Assembly: GCA_022820925.1 (NCBI GenBank) | Contig: JAJEEO010000006.1 | Span: 216,976-280,975, forward strand | DNA length: 64,000 nt | Origin: Acidimicrobiia bacterium | Lineage (GTDB): Bacteria; Actinomycetota; Acidimicrobiia; Acidimicrobiales; Poriferisodalaceae | Reading direction: 5' to 3' | In this document: in pieces, positions 31,464-40,724 of the stretch | Position numbering within the stretch: position 1 is the stretch's first letter | How the letters are laid out: every line of letters starts with the position of its first letter | Program-made: the position numbers and the translations under genes | The notes under the pieces: model-generated | What the model was told of the DNA's origin: nothing | Seen by the model: only the letters and a program-made list of their open reading frames with translations | Database searches by the model: none

Positions 31464-34400
31464 ATGAAACCAGTCCTCTGGCGCAAGCTTCTGGCTCTGC
31501 TCTTTGCGGCGGCCCTGCTCGCGGCCGCGTGCGCTCCAGACGAGCATGACGCGATCAGCGAACCCGAATCGGACGATGACGAGACAGCCGAAGTTCACAC
31601 CGACGAGCCTGAGGCCGACGATGCAGGGGCAGAGCCCGGAGAGACCGACGAACCGGCGCCTGCGGCCGAACCCGAACCCGCGGACGAGCCCGCGCCTGAA
31701 GACGAGCCCGCGCATGAGGACGAGCCCGCCTCAGAGCCCATAGGCGACCCGGTCGATCTGGGCGAGTTCAACGACTACGAGCCCGGTGATCCTGACGCGA
31801 CCCTGCTGCCGGTGGATTCAGAGGTGCTGATCGGCCAGCTCCCCAACGGCCTCACCTACTACCTGCGCTCGAACGACTCGCCCGGCAAGTCGATCATGAT
31901 GCACTTGGTCGTCAATGCAGGGGGCGTCCTCGACCCCGACGGCGCAGAGGGCGCAGCTCATTTCCTGGAACACATGATGTTCAACGGAACCGAGCGCTTT
32001 TCCAAGAACGAACTCCTCCAGGTGCTGCGCGACTTCGGCACCGACTTCGGCCCAGACGTGAACGCGTACACCAGCCCCGATGAGACCGTCTACATCCTCG
32101 ATTTCAAGCTCGACCACCCCGGCGCAATCGGCTTGGGCTTCACGGTGCTGTCCGAATGGGCATCAGCGGCCACGCTCCTGCCCGACGATGTCGATGCCGA
32201 GCGGGGGATCGTTCTCGACGAGTACCGCCTGCGCGATGAATCGGCATCAGGAAGGGTCTCGAACTTCCTCGACGCCATCTACTACTCGGGAACCGTCTAT
32301 GAGGGCATGCTCATCGGCGGCAGCGAGGAATCCAATCTGTCCATGACCGCTGAGGTCTTGCGCGAGTTCTACGACACGTGGTACCGCCCCGGCAACATGG
32401 CGGTGGTGGTCGTGGGCGACCTGGCCGTCTCCGAGATGGAGACGCTGGTGGAGCATTACTTCGCGGAGTTGGCGCCGCGCACACCGACGGCCCCGCCGCA
32501 GCCCGACCGATCGGCATTCATTGCAGACTTCGTGGACGAGCCGGTGACCGATGTGGTCACGCATCCCGACCACGGCCCGATGTACATCTCGCTCGACTGG
32601 CAGCTGCCCGCGTGGCCGGAGGGGACCGTCGGGGGCGAGCGGCTTCGGTTCATGGAGGAGCTGATCGCTCGGATGCTCGACATCCGGCTGGATGCCGCGT
32701 TCCAGGCCGGTCAGCTGTCACAAGCCACAGAACCGCATTTCAGCGCGTTTGCCGCAGCACGCGGCCTGCGCCTGTACGGCACGAACTATCAAGGCCCGGA
32801 TCTCAACCAGGCAACCACCGACTACATCTCGGCAGTGCACGGCGCGGCCCACTTCGGCTTCACCCAGGCGGAGCTCGACCAAGCGGTGAGCGCGTTTCGC
32901 ACCTCGCTCGGGTTCCAGCTCGAGAGCGAGGAGACCCGGCAGGACCGCGAGTACTCCTTCGGCTACGCAGCGCACTTCCTCAGCGGCGCCGATATCTCAT
33001 CGACGCCGGATCGGGTGGCCCGTCTGACCGCGCTGCTCGACTCCTACACGGTCGAAGAGCTGACTGCACACCTGCGTTGGCTCCTGGAGATCGCGCCGCC
33101 GCTGGTGGTGTCGATCGGGCCCGACCCGGCGGACGTGCCGACTGCGGAGGAACTGCGTGCCGCGGTCGATGCGGCAGTTCCGCTGGCACCGCCGGCGGCG
33201 CAGGAGGCCATCGACGCACTCATGGCACGGCCGGATCCGGCTGCGCCCGCCGCCGAACGATCAGTCGGCCTGTTCGACGGTGCTTATGAATGGGAATTCC
33301 CCAATGGCGCGACAGTGGTGTTCGCGCCATCGGACATCGCGGCTGGCGAGGTGACGGTGGTGGCGGAGAGCCTGGGCGGCTGGTCGTCACTGTCGGTGGG
33401 TGATTCGGCCCTGGTGCGTCACGCAGTCGGCGCGGTCGCCTCGAGCGGCCTCGGCGACGCTACGGCCACGCAGCTCGACGAATACCTGGCCACTACGACA
33501 GCCCGGGTGAGTCCATTCATCGCCGAGCACTCCGAAGGCTTCTCGGGCGCTGCGGGAGCGGGCGACCTCGAAGCGCTCTTCGCCCTGCTGCACCTGTATG
33601 TCACCGAGCCGCGCATCACCGAGGTAGCGGTCAACGAGCAGATCCAAGCGATGCAAACCCGTCTGGCGAACGCCGAGACCTTCCCGCAGTGGATCTCGGA
33701 GCTGGAGCTGCTGCACGCGCTCTTCCAAGGCAGCCCTTGGTACCAGTTCATTGCCACTCAGGATCAGATCGACGCCACCACCCCCGATTCGCTGCTCGGC
33801 CTCTACCAAGCACGGCTGAGCGACGTGGACGATCTCGTGGTGGCAGTGGTCGGCGACATCGACCGGGCCACGGTGGCCGATTTGGCAGCGCGCTATATCG
33901 GCACGCTGCCGGCCGGTCCGGATGACACGTTCACCGACCACAACCCGGGTTTCCCGTCGGGCGTTCAGCGCATCACGATTCCGGTCGACGCAGACTCGGG
34001 CGCGGCGGGTCTCGACATCGTGTTCGGCGCCCCCACGGTTCTGACCGTCGAGAGCCTGGTTCTCGCCGACGTGGCTGCAGCCGTCATCAACGACTTGCTC
34101 GAAGGTCGAGTACGCGAGCAGCTCGGTGAGACTTACTCGGTCAGTGCGTCTGTGTCGCCCGACGACGCCACGGGCAAGTGGACGGCACGCATCAGCACCA
34201 CCGGGCCGTCGGATGGGCTCGAGACGAGCCACGCAGCCATCGTGGAAACCGTGGCGGAGCTGATTGCCGACGGTCCGACCGACCGCGACTTGCAGCAGGC
34301 GATCTCGGTGTCGCGAGACAACTACGTGCTCGAGTCGAACTCCTCGATCGTCAACCCGCTTCTGCGGCGCCACCACGCCGATGACAGCAGCGTCGGCACC

Positions 34401-34514
34401 CCCGCTCAACGTCGAGCAGTTCTCGACGGGATCACGGCCGCCGAGGTGCAGGCACGCATCGCACTGTGGTTCAACCTCGAGAACCGCATCGAGGTGTTCC
34501 GTTCCGAGCAGTAG
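31464..34514 (+). CDS. M16 family zinc metallopeptidase, predicted lipoprotein
   Basis: Pitrilysin/insulinase-like peptidase of 1016 residues. Residues 1-22 form a signal peptide ending in LLAAAC, a plausible lipobox, so the protein is probably lipid-anchored outside the membrane. A ~70-residue Asp/Glu/Pro linker with six-residue repeats (DEPAPE, DEPAHE, DEPASE) follows. The inverted zinc motif HFLEH is at residues 166-170 and RGIVLDEYRLRDE supplies the downstream Glu. A second M16 half lacking the motif follows from about residue 590. ATG 31464 is chosen because upstream in-frame codons lack signal-peptide character. Substrate unknown. Confidence 0.9.
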   Translation: MKPVLWRKLLALLFAAALLAAACAPDEHDAISEPESDDDETAEVHTDEPEADDAGAEPGETDEPAPAAEPEPADEPAPEDEPAHEDEPASEPIGDPVDLGEFNDYEPGDPDATLLPVDSEVLIGQLPNGLTYYLRSNDSPGKSIMMHLVVNAGGVLDPDGAEGAAHFLEHMMFNGTERFSKNELLQVLRDFGTDFGPDVNAYTSPDETVYILDFKLDHPGAIGLGFTVLSEWASAATLLPDDVDAERGIVLDEYRLRDESASGRVSNFLDAIYYSGTVYEGMLIGGSEESNLSMTAEVLREFYDTWYRPGNMAVVVVGDLAVSEMETLVEHYFAELAPRTPTAPPQPDRSAFIADFVDEPVTDVVTHPDHGPMYISLDWQLPAWPEGTVGGERLRFMEELIARMLDIRLDAAFQAGQLSQATEPHFSAFAAARGLRLYGTNYQGPDLNQATTDYISAVHGAAHFGFTQAELDQAVSAFRTSLGFQLESEETRQDREYSFGYAAHFLSGADISSTPDRVARLTALLDSYTVEELTAHLRWLLEIAPPLVVSIGPDPADVPTAEELRAAVDAAVPLAPPAAQEAIDALMARPDPAAPAAERSVGLFDGAYEWEFPNGATVVFAPSDIAAGEVTVVAESLGGWSSLSVGDSALVRHAVGAVASSGLGDATATQLDEYLATTTARVSPFIAEHSEGFSGAAGAGDLEALFALLHLYVTEPRITEVAVNEQIQAMQTRLANAETFPQWISELELLHALFQGSPWYQFIATQDQIDATTPDSLLGLYQARLSDVDDLVVAVVGDIDRATVADLAARYIGTLPAGPDDTFTDHNPGFPSGVQRITIPVDADSGAAGLDIVFGAPTVLTVESLVLADVAAAVINDLLEGRVREQLGETYSVSASVSPDDATGKWTARISTTGPSDGLETSHAAIVETVAELIADGPTDRDLQQAISVSRDNYVLESNSSIVNPLLRRHHADDSSVGTPAQRRAVLDGITAAEVQARIALWFNLENRIEVFRSEQ

Positions 34515-34551
34515 CTGCGCAGGCGGCTGTCGCCGTCGTGTCGACAGCCGC

Positions 34552-35424
34552 TCAATCGTCTGGGTAGCGGACCGCGACGAGCGTCAGTCCATGCGGCGGC
34601 GCGATTGCCGCCGCTGCATCCCGGCTGCGCGCAGCCAGCGCAGCAGGCACGTCGCTGGCAGCGCGTTCGCCGCGCCCCACGGCCACGCACTGGCCCACGA
34701 TGGCCCGCACCATCTGATGACAGAAGGCGTTGGCCTCGATGTCGAATGTCAGTCGAGCACCGTCAGCACGCCAGAGCGCCTTGGTGACGGTGCGCACCAG
34801 CGAGGCGACGGGACGGCCCTTCGGCCGGCGGCAGAACGAGGTGAAGTCGTGCTCGCCGACGAAGTGACCCGCGGCCGCGTTCATCTGGGAAATGTCGAGC
34901 GGAGCAGCAACGTGCCATTCGAGGTCGGCGCGGCGGGGGTCAAGATGTGCGGCGTTGCTGACCCGGTACTCGTAGGCCCGGGCCGTCGCCGAGTGGCGTG
35001 CATCGAAGCTGTCGTCGGCGAGTGACGCCGCCGTCACCGCGATTTCGGGGTTGAGCAAGCGGTTGAGCCCCGACGCCAAGCGCGCTCGGCCGGGGTCAGC
35101 CGCGGCTGGCGCGTCGCCGGCGATCCGCCGGAGCCCCTCGCCGCCGATCCGGAATGACACCACCTGTGCCGTAGCGTGAACGCCGGCATCGGTGCGCCCG
35201 GCCACGGTCAGCGCCGGTGATTCGCCCAGGATTCGCTCCAGCGCAGCGCTCAGATCGCCCGCAACCGTCCTCACGCCTTCATTGGCCGCAAAGCCGCGAA
35301 ATCCCGTGCCGCGGTAGGCCAGATCCAGCCGCACCGTCCGCTGGCCGGCGCCTGCGGCCGCCCCATGCTCGTTCACCGCTGGCACGGTAACTTCGCTGGA
35401 AGCGGTGCGGGCACCGCCGGACAT
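34552..35424 (-). CDS. truA: tRNA pseudouridine(38-40) synthase
   Basis: Makes pseudouridine in the anticodon stem of tRNAs, 290 residues. VRLDLAYRGTGFRGFAANEG and the catalytic AGRTDAGVHATAQVVSF with its Asp are intact, as is FDARHSATARAYEYRV. A nonconserved ~27-residue N-terminal lead suggests the true start may be a little downstream. In most actinobacteria truA follows rplQ on the same strand; here it is displaced about 7 kb and inverted. Confidence 0.95.
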   Translation of the reverse strand: MSGGARTASSEVTVPAVNEHGAAAGAGQRTVRLDLAYRGTGFRGFAANEGVRTVAGDLSAALERILGESPALTVAGRTDAGVHATAQVVSFRIGGEGLRRIAGDAPAAADPGRARLASGLNRLLNPEIAVTAASLADDSFDARHSATARAYEYRVSNAAHLDPRRADLEWHVAAPLDISQMNAAAGHFVGEHDFTSFCRRPKGRPVASLVRTVTKALWRADGARLTFDIEANAFCHQMVRAIVGQCVAVGRGERAASDVPAALAARSRDAAAAIAPPHGLTLVAVRYPDD

Positions 35425-35464
35425 CGGCGGGACCGTATCGGCACATCACAGGGGGACACGGCAG

Positions 35465-37207
35465 ATGCTCGATATCAGGATTGCGGGCGGCACCATCATC
35501 GACGGCACAGGTTCGCCGCGGACCGAAGGCGACCTCGGCATCCGCGACGGCCGCATCGTGGCCGTCGGCAACGAGGCCACCGCTGCGGCGGGACCCGCCG
35601 AGCGCACGATCGACGCGTCCGGCCAGGTGGTCGCACCCGGTTTCGTCGACATCCACACTCACTTCGACGCGCAGGTGTTCTGGGACACCACCCTGTCGCC
35701 GTCACCGCTGCACGGAGTCACCACGGTCATCGGCGGCAACTGCGGCTTTACCATCGCACCGCTCGAGCCCGAGCACGGCGACTACCTCATGCGCATGCTC
35801 GCCCGGGTGGAGGGCATGCCGCTCGAGTCGCTGCAAGAGGGTGTGCCGTGGGACTGGCGCAGCTTCGGCGAGTACCTCGACTCGATCGACGGCACGCTGA
35901 TGCCCAACGCCGGATTCCTGGTGGGACACTGCGCGCTGCGCCGGGTCGTCATGGGCGAGCGCTCGGTCGGCCACGAGGCCACGCCCGACGAGCTCGACGC
36001 CATGAAGCGCATGCTGGCCGACAGCATCGCGGCAGGCGGTCTGGGCTTCAGCTCGTCGTGGGCCAAGACCCACAACGACGCCGCCGGTGAGCCGGTGCCG
36101 TCGCGCCACGCTTCGACCAGCGAGCTGATCGAGCTGTGCTCGGTACTGCGGTCGTCTCCTGCGGTGGCGATCGAGTTCATCCCCACCATCGAACGCTTCG
36201 ACGACGACGTGTACCAGCTGCTCGCCGACATGTCCGTGGCCGCCGACCGGCCACTCAACTGGAACGTGATCTTCGCCAACGGCCGTCACCGTGACGTCAT
36301 CGGCCAGAAGCTCGAAGCCAGCAACTATGCGGCGCGCCAAGGCGGGCGCGTGGTGGCGCTCACGGCACCGATGCCCGCCGTGAGCCGCCTGTGCTTCGAG
36401 AGCGGCTTCTTGCTCGACACGCTGGCCGGCTGGGCCGAGCCGATGGCGTTGCCGCTCGCCGAGAAGATGAAGCTGCTTGCCGACCCTCAGCGGCGAGCCG
36501 AGCTGAACGACTTGGCACAGCAGCCCAGCGCCTTTCGGGGCGTGGCTCGTTGGGAGCGCCTGACCGTGGGCGAGGTCACCAAGCCCGAGCTGGCGCATTT
36601 CGAGGGTCGCACTATCGGCGAGATCGCCGACAGCCAGGGCACCACGCCATGGGATGCCCTGTGCGAGCTGGTGGTGGCCGACGACCTCAAGACCGGCCTG
36701 TACCCCCGAGCCGCCGGCGACGATCCGGACAGCTGGACCATGCGCCAGGAGCTGTGGAATGACGACCGCTGCGTGATCGGGGCATCGGATGCCGGTGCGC
36801 ACCTCGACTTCCTGGCGACGTTCAACTACTCGACGTACCTGCTGGCCGCCGCCCGTGACCGCGAGATGCTCGAGCTGGAAGACGCCGTGCACAAGCTCAC
36901 CGACATCCCCGCCCGCCTCTACGGCCTCGCGGGCCGCGGCAGGTTGGCCGAGGGCTGGCATGCCGATGTCGTGGTGTTCGACCCCGATTCGGTGGCGCCC
37001 CAGCCGATCGAAGTGCGCGAGGACCTGCCCGGCGGTGCCTGGCGGCTCTACGGCGAAGCCGACGGCGTCGACACCGTGCTGGTGAACGGCCAGATTGCGG
37101 TCAGCGGGGGCGCCTTCACCGACGCCCGTCCGGGGACGTTGCTGCGAGCCGGTCGCGACACCGAACCCGTTCGAGCATCGGGGCCTGCTGCTGCCGCGGC
37201 TTCCTGA
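35465..37207 (+). CDS. amidohydrolase family protein, N-acyl-D-amino-acid deacylase-like
   Basis: Metal-dependent hydrolase of 580 residues from the amidohydrolase 3 family. GTIIDGTGSPRTEGDLGIRDGRIVAVG starts the composite beta-sandwich, and HTHFD (His64, His66) is the first metal motif. SDAGAHLDFLATF near residue 440 has the catalytic Asp. GLAGRGRLAEGWHADVVVFDPDSV is the C-terminal signature. It resembles D-aminoacylases, which release D-amino acids from N-acyl forms, but substrate cannot be fixed from sequence. ATG 35465 follows GGGGGA. Located just upstream of rplM. Confidence 0.85.
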   Translation: MLDIRIAGGTIIDGTGSPRTEGDLGIRDGRIVAVGNEATAAAGPAERTIDASGQVVAPGFVDIHTHFDAQVFWDTTLSPSPLHGVTTVIGGNCGFTIAPLEPEHGDYLMRMLARVEGMPLESLQEGVPWDWRSFGEYLDSIDGTLMPNAGFLVGHCALRRVVMGERSVGHEATPDELDAMKRMLADSIAAGGLGFSSSWAKTHNDAAGEPVPSRHASTSELIELCSVLRSSPAVAIEFIPTIERFDDDVYQLLADMSVAADRPLNWNVIFANGRHRDVIGQKLEASNYAARQGGRVVALTAPMPAVSRLCFESGFLLDTLAGWAEPMALPLAEKMKLLADPQRRAELNDLAQQPSAFRGVARWERLTVGEVTKPELAHFEGRTIGEIADSQGTTPWDALCELVVADDLKTGLYPRAAGDDPDSWTMRQELWNDDRCVIGASDAGAHLDFLATFNYSTYLLAAARDREMLELEDAVHKLTDIPARLYGLAGRGRLAEGWHADVVVFDPDSVAPQPIEVREDLPGGAWRLYGEADGVDTVLVNGQIAVSGGAFTDARPGTLLRAGRDTEPVRASGPAAAAAS

Positions 37208-37303
37208 CGGCATCCGGCCCGAGCGCCGGTAGCCTCGTGGGGCCGTTCGCCCTACCGAGCCCAGCTCCCAGCCGATCTCACTGACCTCAAGCGGAGTCCC
37301 AGC

Positions 37304-37750
37304 GTGCGCACCTATGCCCCCAAAGCAACTGAGATCGAGCGTGCTTGGTTCGTTGTCGATGCCGAGGGCATGGTGCTGGGCCGGATGGCCACCGAGGTCG
37401 CCAAGATCCTGCGCGGCAAGCACAAGCCCGCCTTCGCGCCCTACATCGACTGCGGCGACCATGTGGTGGTGGTCAATGCCGACAAGGTCGTGCTGACTGG
37501 TGACAAGGCCACCAAGAAGCTGGTGCATCGCCATTCGGGCTATCCCGGAGGCCTGCACAGCGAGTCGTACGGCGATCTGCTGGCTCGCCGGCCCGCCGAT
37601 GCGGTCCGGCGGACGATCCGCGGCATGCTGCCGCACAACCGCCTCGGCCGAGCCCAGCTGCGCAAGCTGAAGGTGTACGCCGGCCCTGACCACCCCCACG
37701 CCGCCCAGCAGCCCCAGCCGCTGGACCTGCCCGGCGCGATGGCGCACTGA
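37304..37750 (+). CDS. rplM: 50S ribosomal protein L13
   Basis: Early-assembly 50S protein, 148 residues. RTYAPKATEIERAWFVVDAEGMVLGRMATEVAKILRGKHKPAF, HRHSGYPGG and RGMLPHNRLGRAQLRKLKVYAGPDHPH are canonical. GTG start. A TAGCCT -10-like box lies at 37230-37235, but its -35 is weak. Heads the rplM-rpsI-glmM group. Confidence 0.97.
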   Translation: MRTYAPKATEIERAWFVVDAEGMVLGRMATEVAKILRGKHKPAFAPYIDCGDHVVVVNADKVVLTGDKATKKLVHRHSGYPGGLHSESYGDLLARRPADAVRRTIRGMLPHNRLGRAQLRKLKVYAGPDHPHAAQQPQPLDLPGAMAH

Positions 37751-37810
37751 TCCAGACAGTCCTGACGCCGCCCTGACGACGCGATATCCGACCAGAAAGA
37801 CACAGAGTTC

Positions 37811-38203
37811 GTGCCCGTACCGCTGACGCAAACCACCGGCCGCCGCAAGCGAGCCGTCGCCCGGGTGAGATTCCGGGAAGGCAGCGGCAACATCGCCGTG
37901 AACGGCCGCCCCTTCGACGAGTACTTCACCTCCTCGGTGCACCGCATGAACATCACCGAGCCGCTGCGGCTGACCGGGACGACTGACGCCTACGACGTGG
38001 ACGCCACCGTCGACGGCGGCGGAGTGGCCGGGCAGGCCGGTGCGATCCGGCTGGGAATCGCCAGGTCGTTGCTCGTGCTGGATCCGGAGATGCGGCCGGC
38101 GCTGAAGTCGGCCGGGCTGCTGCACCGCGACGCCCGCATCAAGGAATCCAAGAAGTACGGGCTCAAGAAGGCCCGCAAGGCGCCGCAGTACTCCAAGCGC
38201 TAG
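37811..38203 (+). CDS. rpsI: 30S ribosomal protein S9
   Basis: 30S protein whose C-terminal Lys-Arg contacts P-site tRNA, 130 residues. [38 protein letters not shown] and the C-terminal [17 protein letters not shown] are canonical. GTG start; glmM begins 14 bp after the stop. Confidence 0.98.
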   Translation: MPVPLTQTTGRRKRAVARVRFREGSGNIAVNGRPFDEYFTSSVHRMNITEPLRLTGTTDAYDVDATVDGGGVAGQAGAIRLGIARSLLVLDPEMRPALKSAGLLHRDARIKESKKYGLKKARKAPQYSKR

Positions 38204-38217
38204 CGGCTCAGCCCAGC

Positions 38218-39645
38218 GTGGAACCCACCTTCGGAACCGACGGCATTCGAGGGCGGGCCTTCAGCGACATCGACGAAGTCGTCGCGCACGCCTTGGGCCG
38301 CGCGGCGAACCGGGCCGTATCAGGCGGCGCGAGCGGAGCCCGATGGGTCGTTGGCCGCGACACCCGCGAGTCGAGTCCTGCCCTCGCTGGGGCGCTGGCC
38401 GCGGGCTTGCGCGCAACTGGTGCCGACGTCTCCGATCTCGGAGTCGTACCCACACCGGTCGTGGCGTTCGCAGCCCAGCTCGAGAGAGCGGCAGGGGCGA
38501 TGGTCTCGGCCTCCCACAACCCGTGGCACGACAACGGCGTCAAGCTGTTCGCGCCAGGCGGCACGAAGCTGGACGATGTCGCCCAGGCGGCCGTGGTGCA
38601 GTGTCTCGAAGATCTGCGGTTGACGCATGGCGATCGCCCGTCGGTCGCCGAGGTGGCGCGCAGACCTGAGCTGGCCGCTCAGGCGCCTGGCTCTCGACCA
38701 GCCCGCGAGGCGCCGCGTGCGCTGGCGGCCTACGAGGCGTCGTTGCGCGAGGCAGTCACGGGACGCAGCCTGGCGGGGCTCCGCCTCGTTGTCGACGGTG
38801 CGAACGGCGCGAGCGCACCCCACGCGGCAGCGTTGCTTGGACGGTTGGGCGCGCAGGTCACCGAGCTGTTCTGCAACCCCGACGGTCGCAACATCAATGA
38901 CGGCTGCGGCTCGGTCCATCCGGCGGCGCTGCAGGAAGCCGTGACCCAACTGGGTGCCGACCTGGGCTTTGCCTTCGACGGTGACGGTGACCGGTTGATC
39001 GCCGTCGACAGCGACGGCGGCCTGATCAACGGCGACCGCCAGATGGCGCTGTTCGCAACCGATCTCGCCGAGCGAGGACTGCTGGTCGGCAACACGCTCG
39101 TCGTCACGGTGATGTCCAACTTGGGCTTGCGCCGGGCGATGGTCGCGGCGGGAATCAATCTGGTGGAGACCGCGGTCGGGGATCGGTCAGTGCTTGAGGC
39201 CATGGATGCCGGCGGCTACAGCTTGGGCGGCGAGCAGTCAGGTCACCTGATATTCCGCCACGAGGCCACGACCGGCGACGGTCTGCGCAGCGCCGTGCAT
39301 CTCGCCGATCTGCTGGCTCGCCGCAGGGCAGATGTGTCTGATGGTTCGGCGCCTACGAGCGCCGCTGTGTCTGATGGTTCGGCGCCTACGAGCGCCGAAC
39401 TTGCCAGCGCGGCGATGCAGGAAGCGCCGCAGGTGCTGCTCGGCGTGCCCGCCGAATCAGCGACGCTTGATGAGCACACCCGGGCTGCGATCAACGATCT
39501 GGCCGGGCAGGCGGGCCCCGACGTGCGCGTGCTGGTGCGCCGGAGCGGCACCGAGCCGGTCATCAGGGTGATGGTTGAAGCCGCGAACGAGCGCGACGCG
39601 ACGGCCCTCGCGGGCCGTCTCGTCGAACTCCTGCGGCGCGGCTAG
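38218..39645 (+). CDS. glmM: Phosphoglucosamine mutase
   Basis: Converts GlcN-6-P to GlcN-1-P on the way to UDP-GlcNAc; 475 residues, cytoplasmic. FGTDGIRG at the start, catalytic SASHNP with Ser99 as phospho-acceptor, metal loop DGDGDR, GEQSGH and the C-terminal phosphate-binding RRSGTEP. Near residue 373 two copies of an 11-residue repeat, VSDGSAPTSAA/E, are inserted in frame; the family has no such repeat. GTG start. Follows rpsI in the usual order; glmS comes after a minus-strand dioxygenase gene. Confidence 0.97.
   Translation: MEPTFGTDGIRGRAFSDIDEVVAHALGRAANRAVSGGASGARWVVGRDTRESSPALAGALAAGLRATGADVSDLGVVPTPVVAFAAQLERAAGAMVSASHNPWHDNGVKLFAPGGTKLDDVAQAAVVQCLEDLRLTHGDRPSVAEVARRPELAAQAPGSRPAREAPRALAAYEASLREAVTGRSLAGLRLVVDGANGASAPHAAALLGRLGAQVTELFCNPDGRNINDGCGSVHPAALQEAVTQLGADLGFAFDGDGDRLIAVDSDGGLINGDRQMALFATDLAERGLLVGNTLVVTVMSNLGLRRAMVAAGINLVETAVGDRSVLEAMDAGGYSLGGEQSGHLIFRHEATTGDGLRSAVHLADLLARRRADVSDGSAPTSAAVSDGSAPTSAELASAAMQEAPQVLLGVPAESATLDEHTRAAINDLAGQAGPDVRVLVRRSGTEPVIRVMVEAANERDATALAGRLVELLRRG
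39334..39399 (+). repeat. two in-frame 33-bp repeats inside glmM
   Basis: GTGTCTGATGGTTCGGCGCC... occurs at 39334 and 39367, encoding VSDGSAPTSAA and VSDGSAPTSAE. The second copy contains a 9-bp inverted repeat, GTTCGGCGC/GCGCCGAAC around CTACGA (39377-39400); the first has 6 bp of it. The 8-mer TCTGATGG also occurs in the first glmS array. Confidence 0.9.
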
Positions 39646-39679
39646 CGCCGCTGGTTTGCCTGGCGCGGCTACCGCCGCG
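39635..39679. repeat. 27-bp tandem duplication of the glmM 3' end, with hairpins
   Basis: GGCGCGGCTA at 39635 recurs at 39662, 27 bp on. The first copy contains the glmM stop and a 7-bp inverted repeat GCGGCGC/GCGCCGC around GGCTA. The second forms GCGCGG/CCGCGC around CTACCG. It lies between convergent glmM and the dioxygenase gene and may terminate both. Confidence 0.7.
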
Positions 39680-39684
39680 CGCAA

Positions 39685-40590
39685 TCAGGTGTAGACGTTC
39701 AGGAACGCCTCGTTGAGCCGCCGGTCGACATAGAACACGCCCTTGCCGAGCTGTTCCGCATCCCACGTTCGCTGGGGGACGTCGGGGTAGTGGAGGTAGC
39801 CGCCCGAAAACACCTCGTTGCGGTTGCCTGACGGATCCCAGAAGTAGATCGTCTGGCCGCGCGTGATGCCATGGCGGGTCGGGCCGATGTCGACGGGAAT
39901 GTCGTATCGGCTCATGACATCGCCGGCGTGGGCCACGTCGTTCCAGCTCTCCAGGAAGAACGAGACGTGGTGGAAGATGGCTGGCTCCTCTGCCGCGACG
40001 AACGCGACATCATGCGCCTTGTTGGCACAGGTGAGGAACGGCGCCACGTAGGACCCGTCCGGTGCCTTGACGACCTCGGAGACCTCGAAGTCCAGCACCT
40101 CGGTGAACAATTCGACGGTCTCGGCGATGTTGGGCCCGTACAGCAGGCAGTGGTCCATCCGGGTGGCCCGCATGCCGCGAGGCTCCTCATCCCACACGTC
40201 GGGGTTGTGCGTCGGCGGCGTCTTGTCCGCGATCTCCATCTCCGAATAGAGGTGGATGGTGTGGCCGGCCGGAATCTGGAAGCTGACCACACGGCCCAGT
40301 CCCGGCTGTGACCCCGGTTCGAGATGGTCGACCTGCACCCCGTGGTTGTACAGCCGGTCGGTGAGCTCGGTCAGGTCGGCGTCGTTGCGCACCTTGAAGC
40401 CCATGAAGTCCATGCCCGGTTGGTCGGCGGGCCGCAGGATCACGCTGTGATGGTCGAACTCGTCGTAGGCCTTGAAGTACTCACGACCGTCATCGCCGGT
40501 CCCGACATGGGAGAGGCCAACTCGATCGCGGTAGTGCACGATCGATCCTTCGATGTCGGTGGAGCGAATCTGTACGTAGCCAGCTCGCAT
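39685..40590 (-). CDS. catechol 2,3-dioxygenase-like extradiol dioxygenase
   Basis: Ring-cleaving VOC-superfamily enzyme of 301 residues with two tandem domains. Metal ligands fit MDHCLLYG (His), FHHVSFFLE (His) and DPSGNRNEVF (Glu), and GITRGQTIYFWDPSGNRNEVFSGG is the signature of single-domain-pair catechol 2,3-dioxygenases. It would open catechol or a substituted catechol next to the hydroxyls. ATG 40590 is chosen for its AGGGGAG ribosome-binding site; an in-frame ATG lies 18 bases upstream. No other aromatic-degradation genes are adjacent. A TGTGA-N6-TCACA dyad lies upstream. Confidence 0.88.
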   Translation of the reverse strand: MRAGYVQIRSTDIEGSIVHYRDRVGLSHVGTGDDGREYFKAYDEFDHHSVILRPADQPGMDFMGFKVRNDADLTELTDRLYNHGVQVDHLEPGSQPGLGRVVSFQIPAGHTIHLYSEMEIADKTPPTHNPDVWDEEPRGMRATRMDHCLLYGPNIAETVELFTEVLDFEVSEVVKAPDGSYVAPFLTCANKAHDVAFVAAEEPAIFHHVSFFLESWNDVAHAGDVMSRYDIPVDIGPTRHGITRGQTIYFWDPSGNRNEVFSGGYLHYPDVPQRTWDAEQLGKGVFYVDRRLNEAFLNVYT

Positions 40591-40624
40591 GACTCCCCTG
40601 ATTGCCATGGCGGTACCCCCAATT

Positions 40625-40640
40625 TGTGAGCAGGTTCACA
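40625..40640. promoter_or_regulatory. TGTGA-N6-TCACA dyad, CRP-family-like site
   Basis: A perfect match to the half-sites recognised by CRP/GlxR-type regulators, between the minus-strand dioxygenase (start 35 bp away) and glmS (start 85 bp away). On the minus strand a TAGATA -10-like box lies next to it, so binding could repress the dioxygenase. GntR-family binding is also possible. Confidence 0.45.
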
Positions 40641-40724
40641 TATCTAATCACGCAGCCCGAGCACCCGCCGCCCGTGACCCTGCGCGGGCGAGATGGCCTC
40701 CGGGTGCTCGGTACCCTCGCTGGT

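Noticed and set aside
35702..38125. 807-codon minus-strand open frame
   Set aside because: It covers the amidohydrolase, rplM and rpsI antisense; His/Val/Gly/Asp-rich shadow translation.
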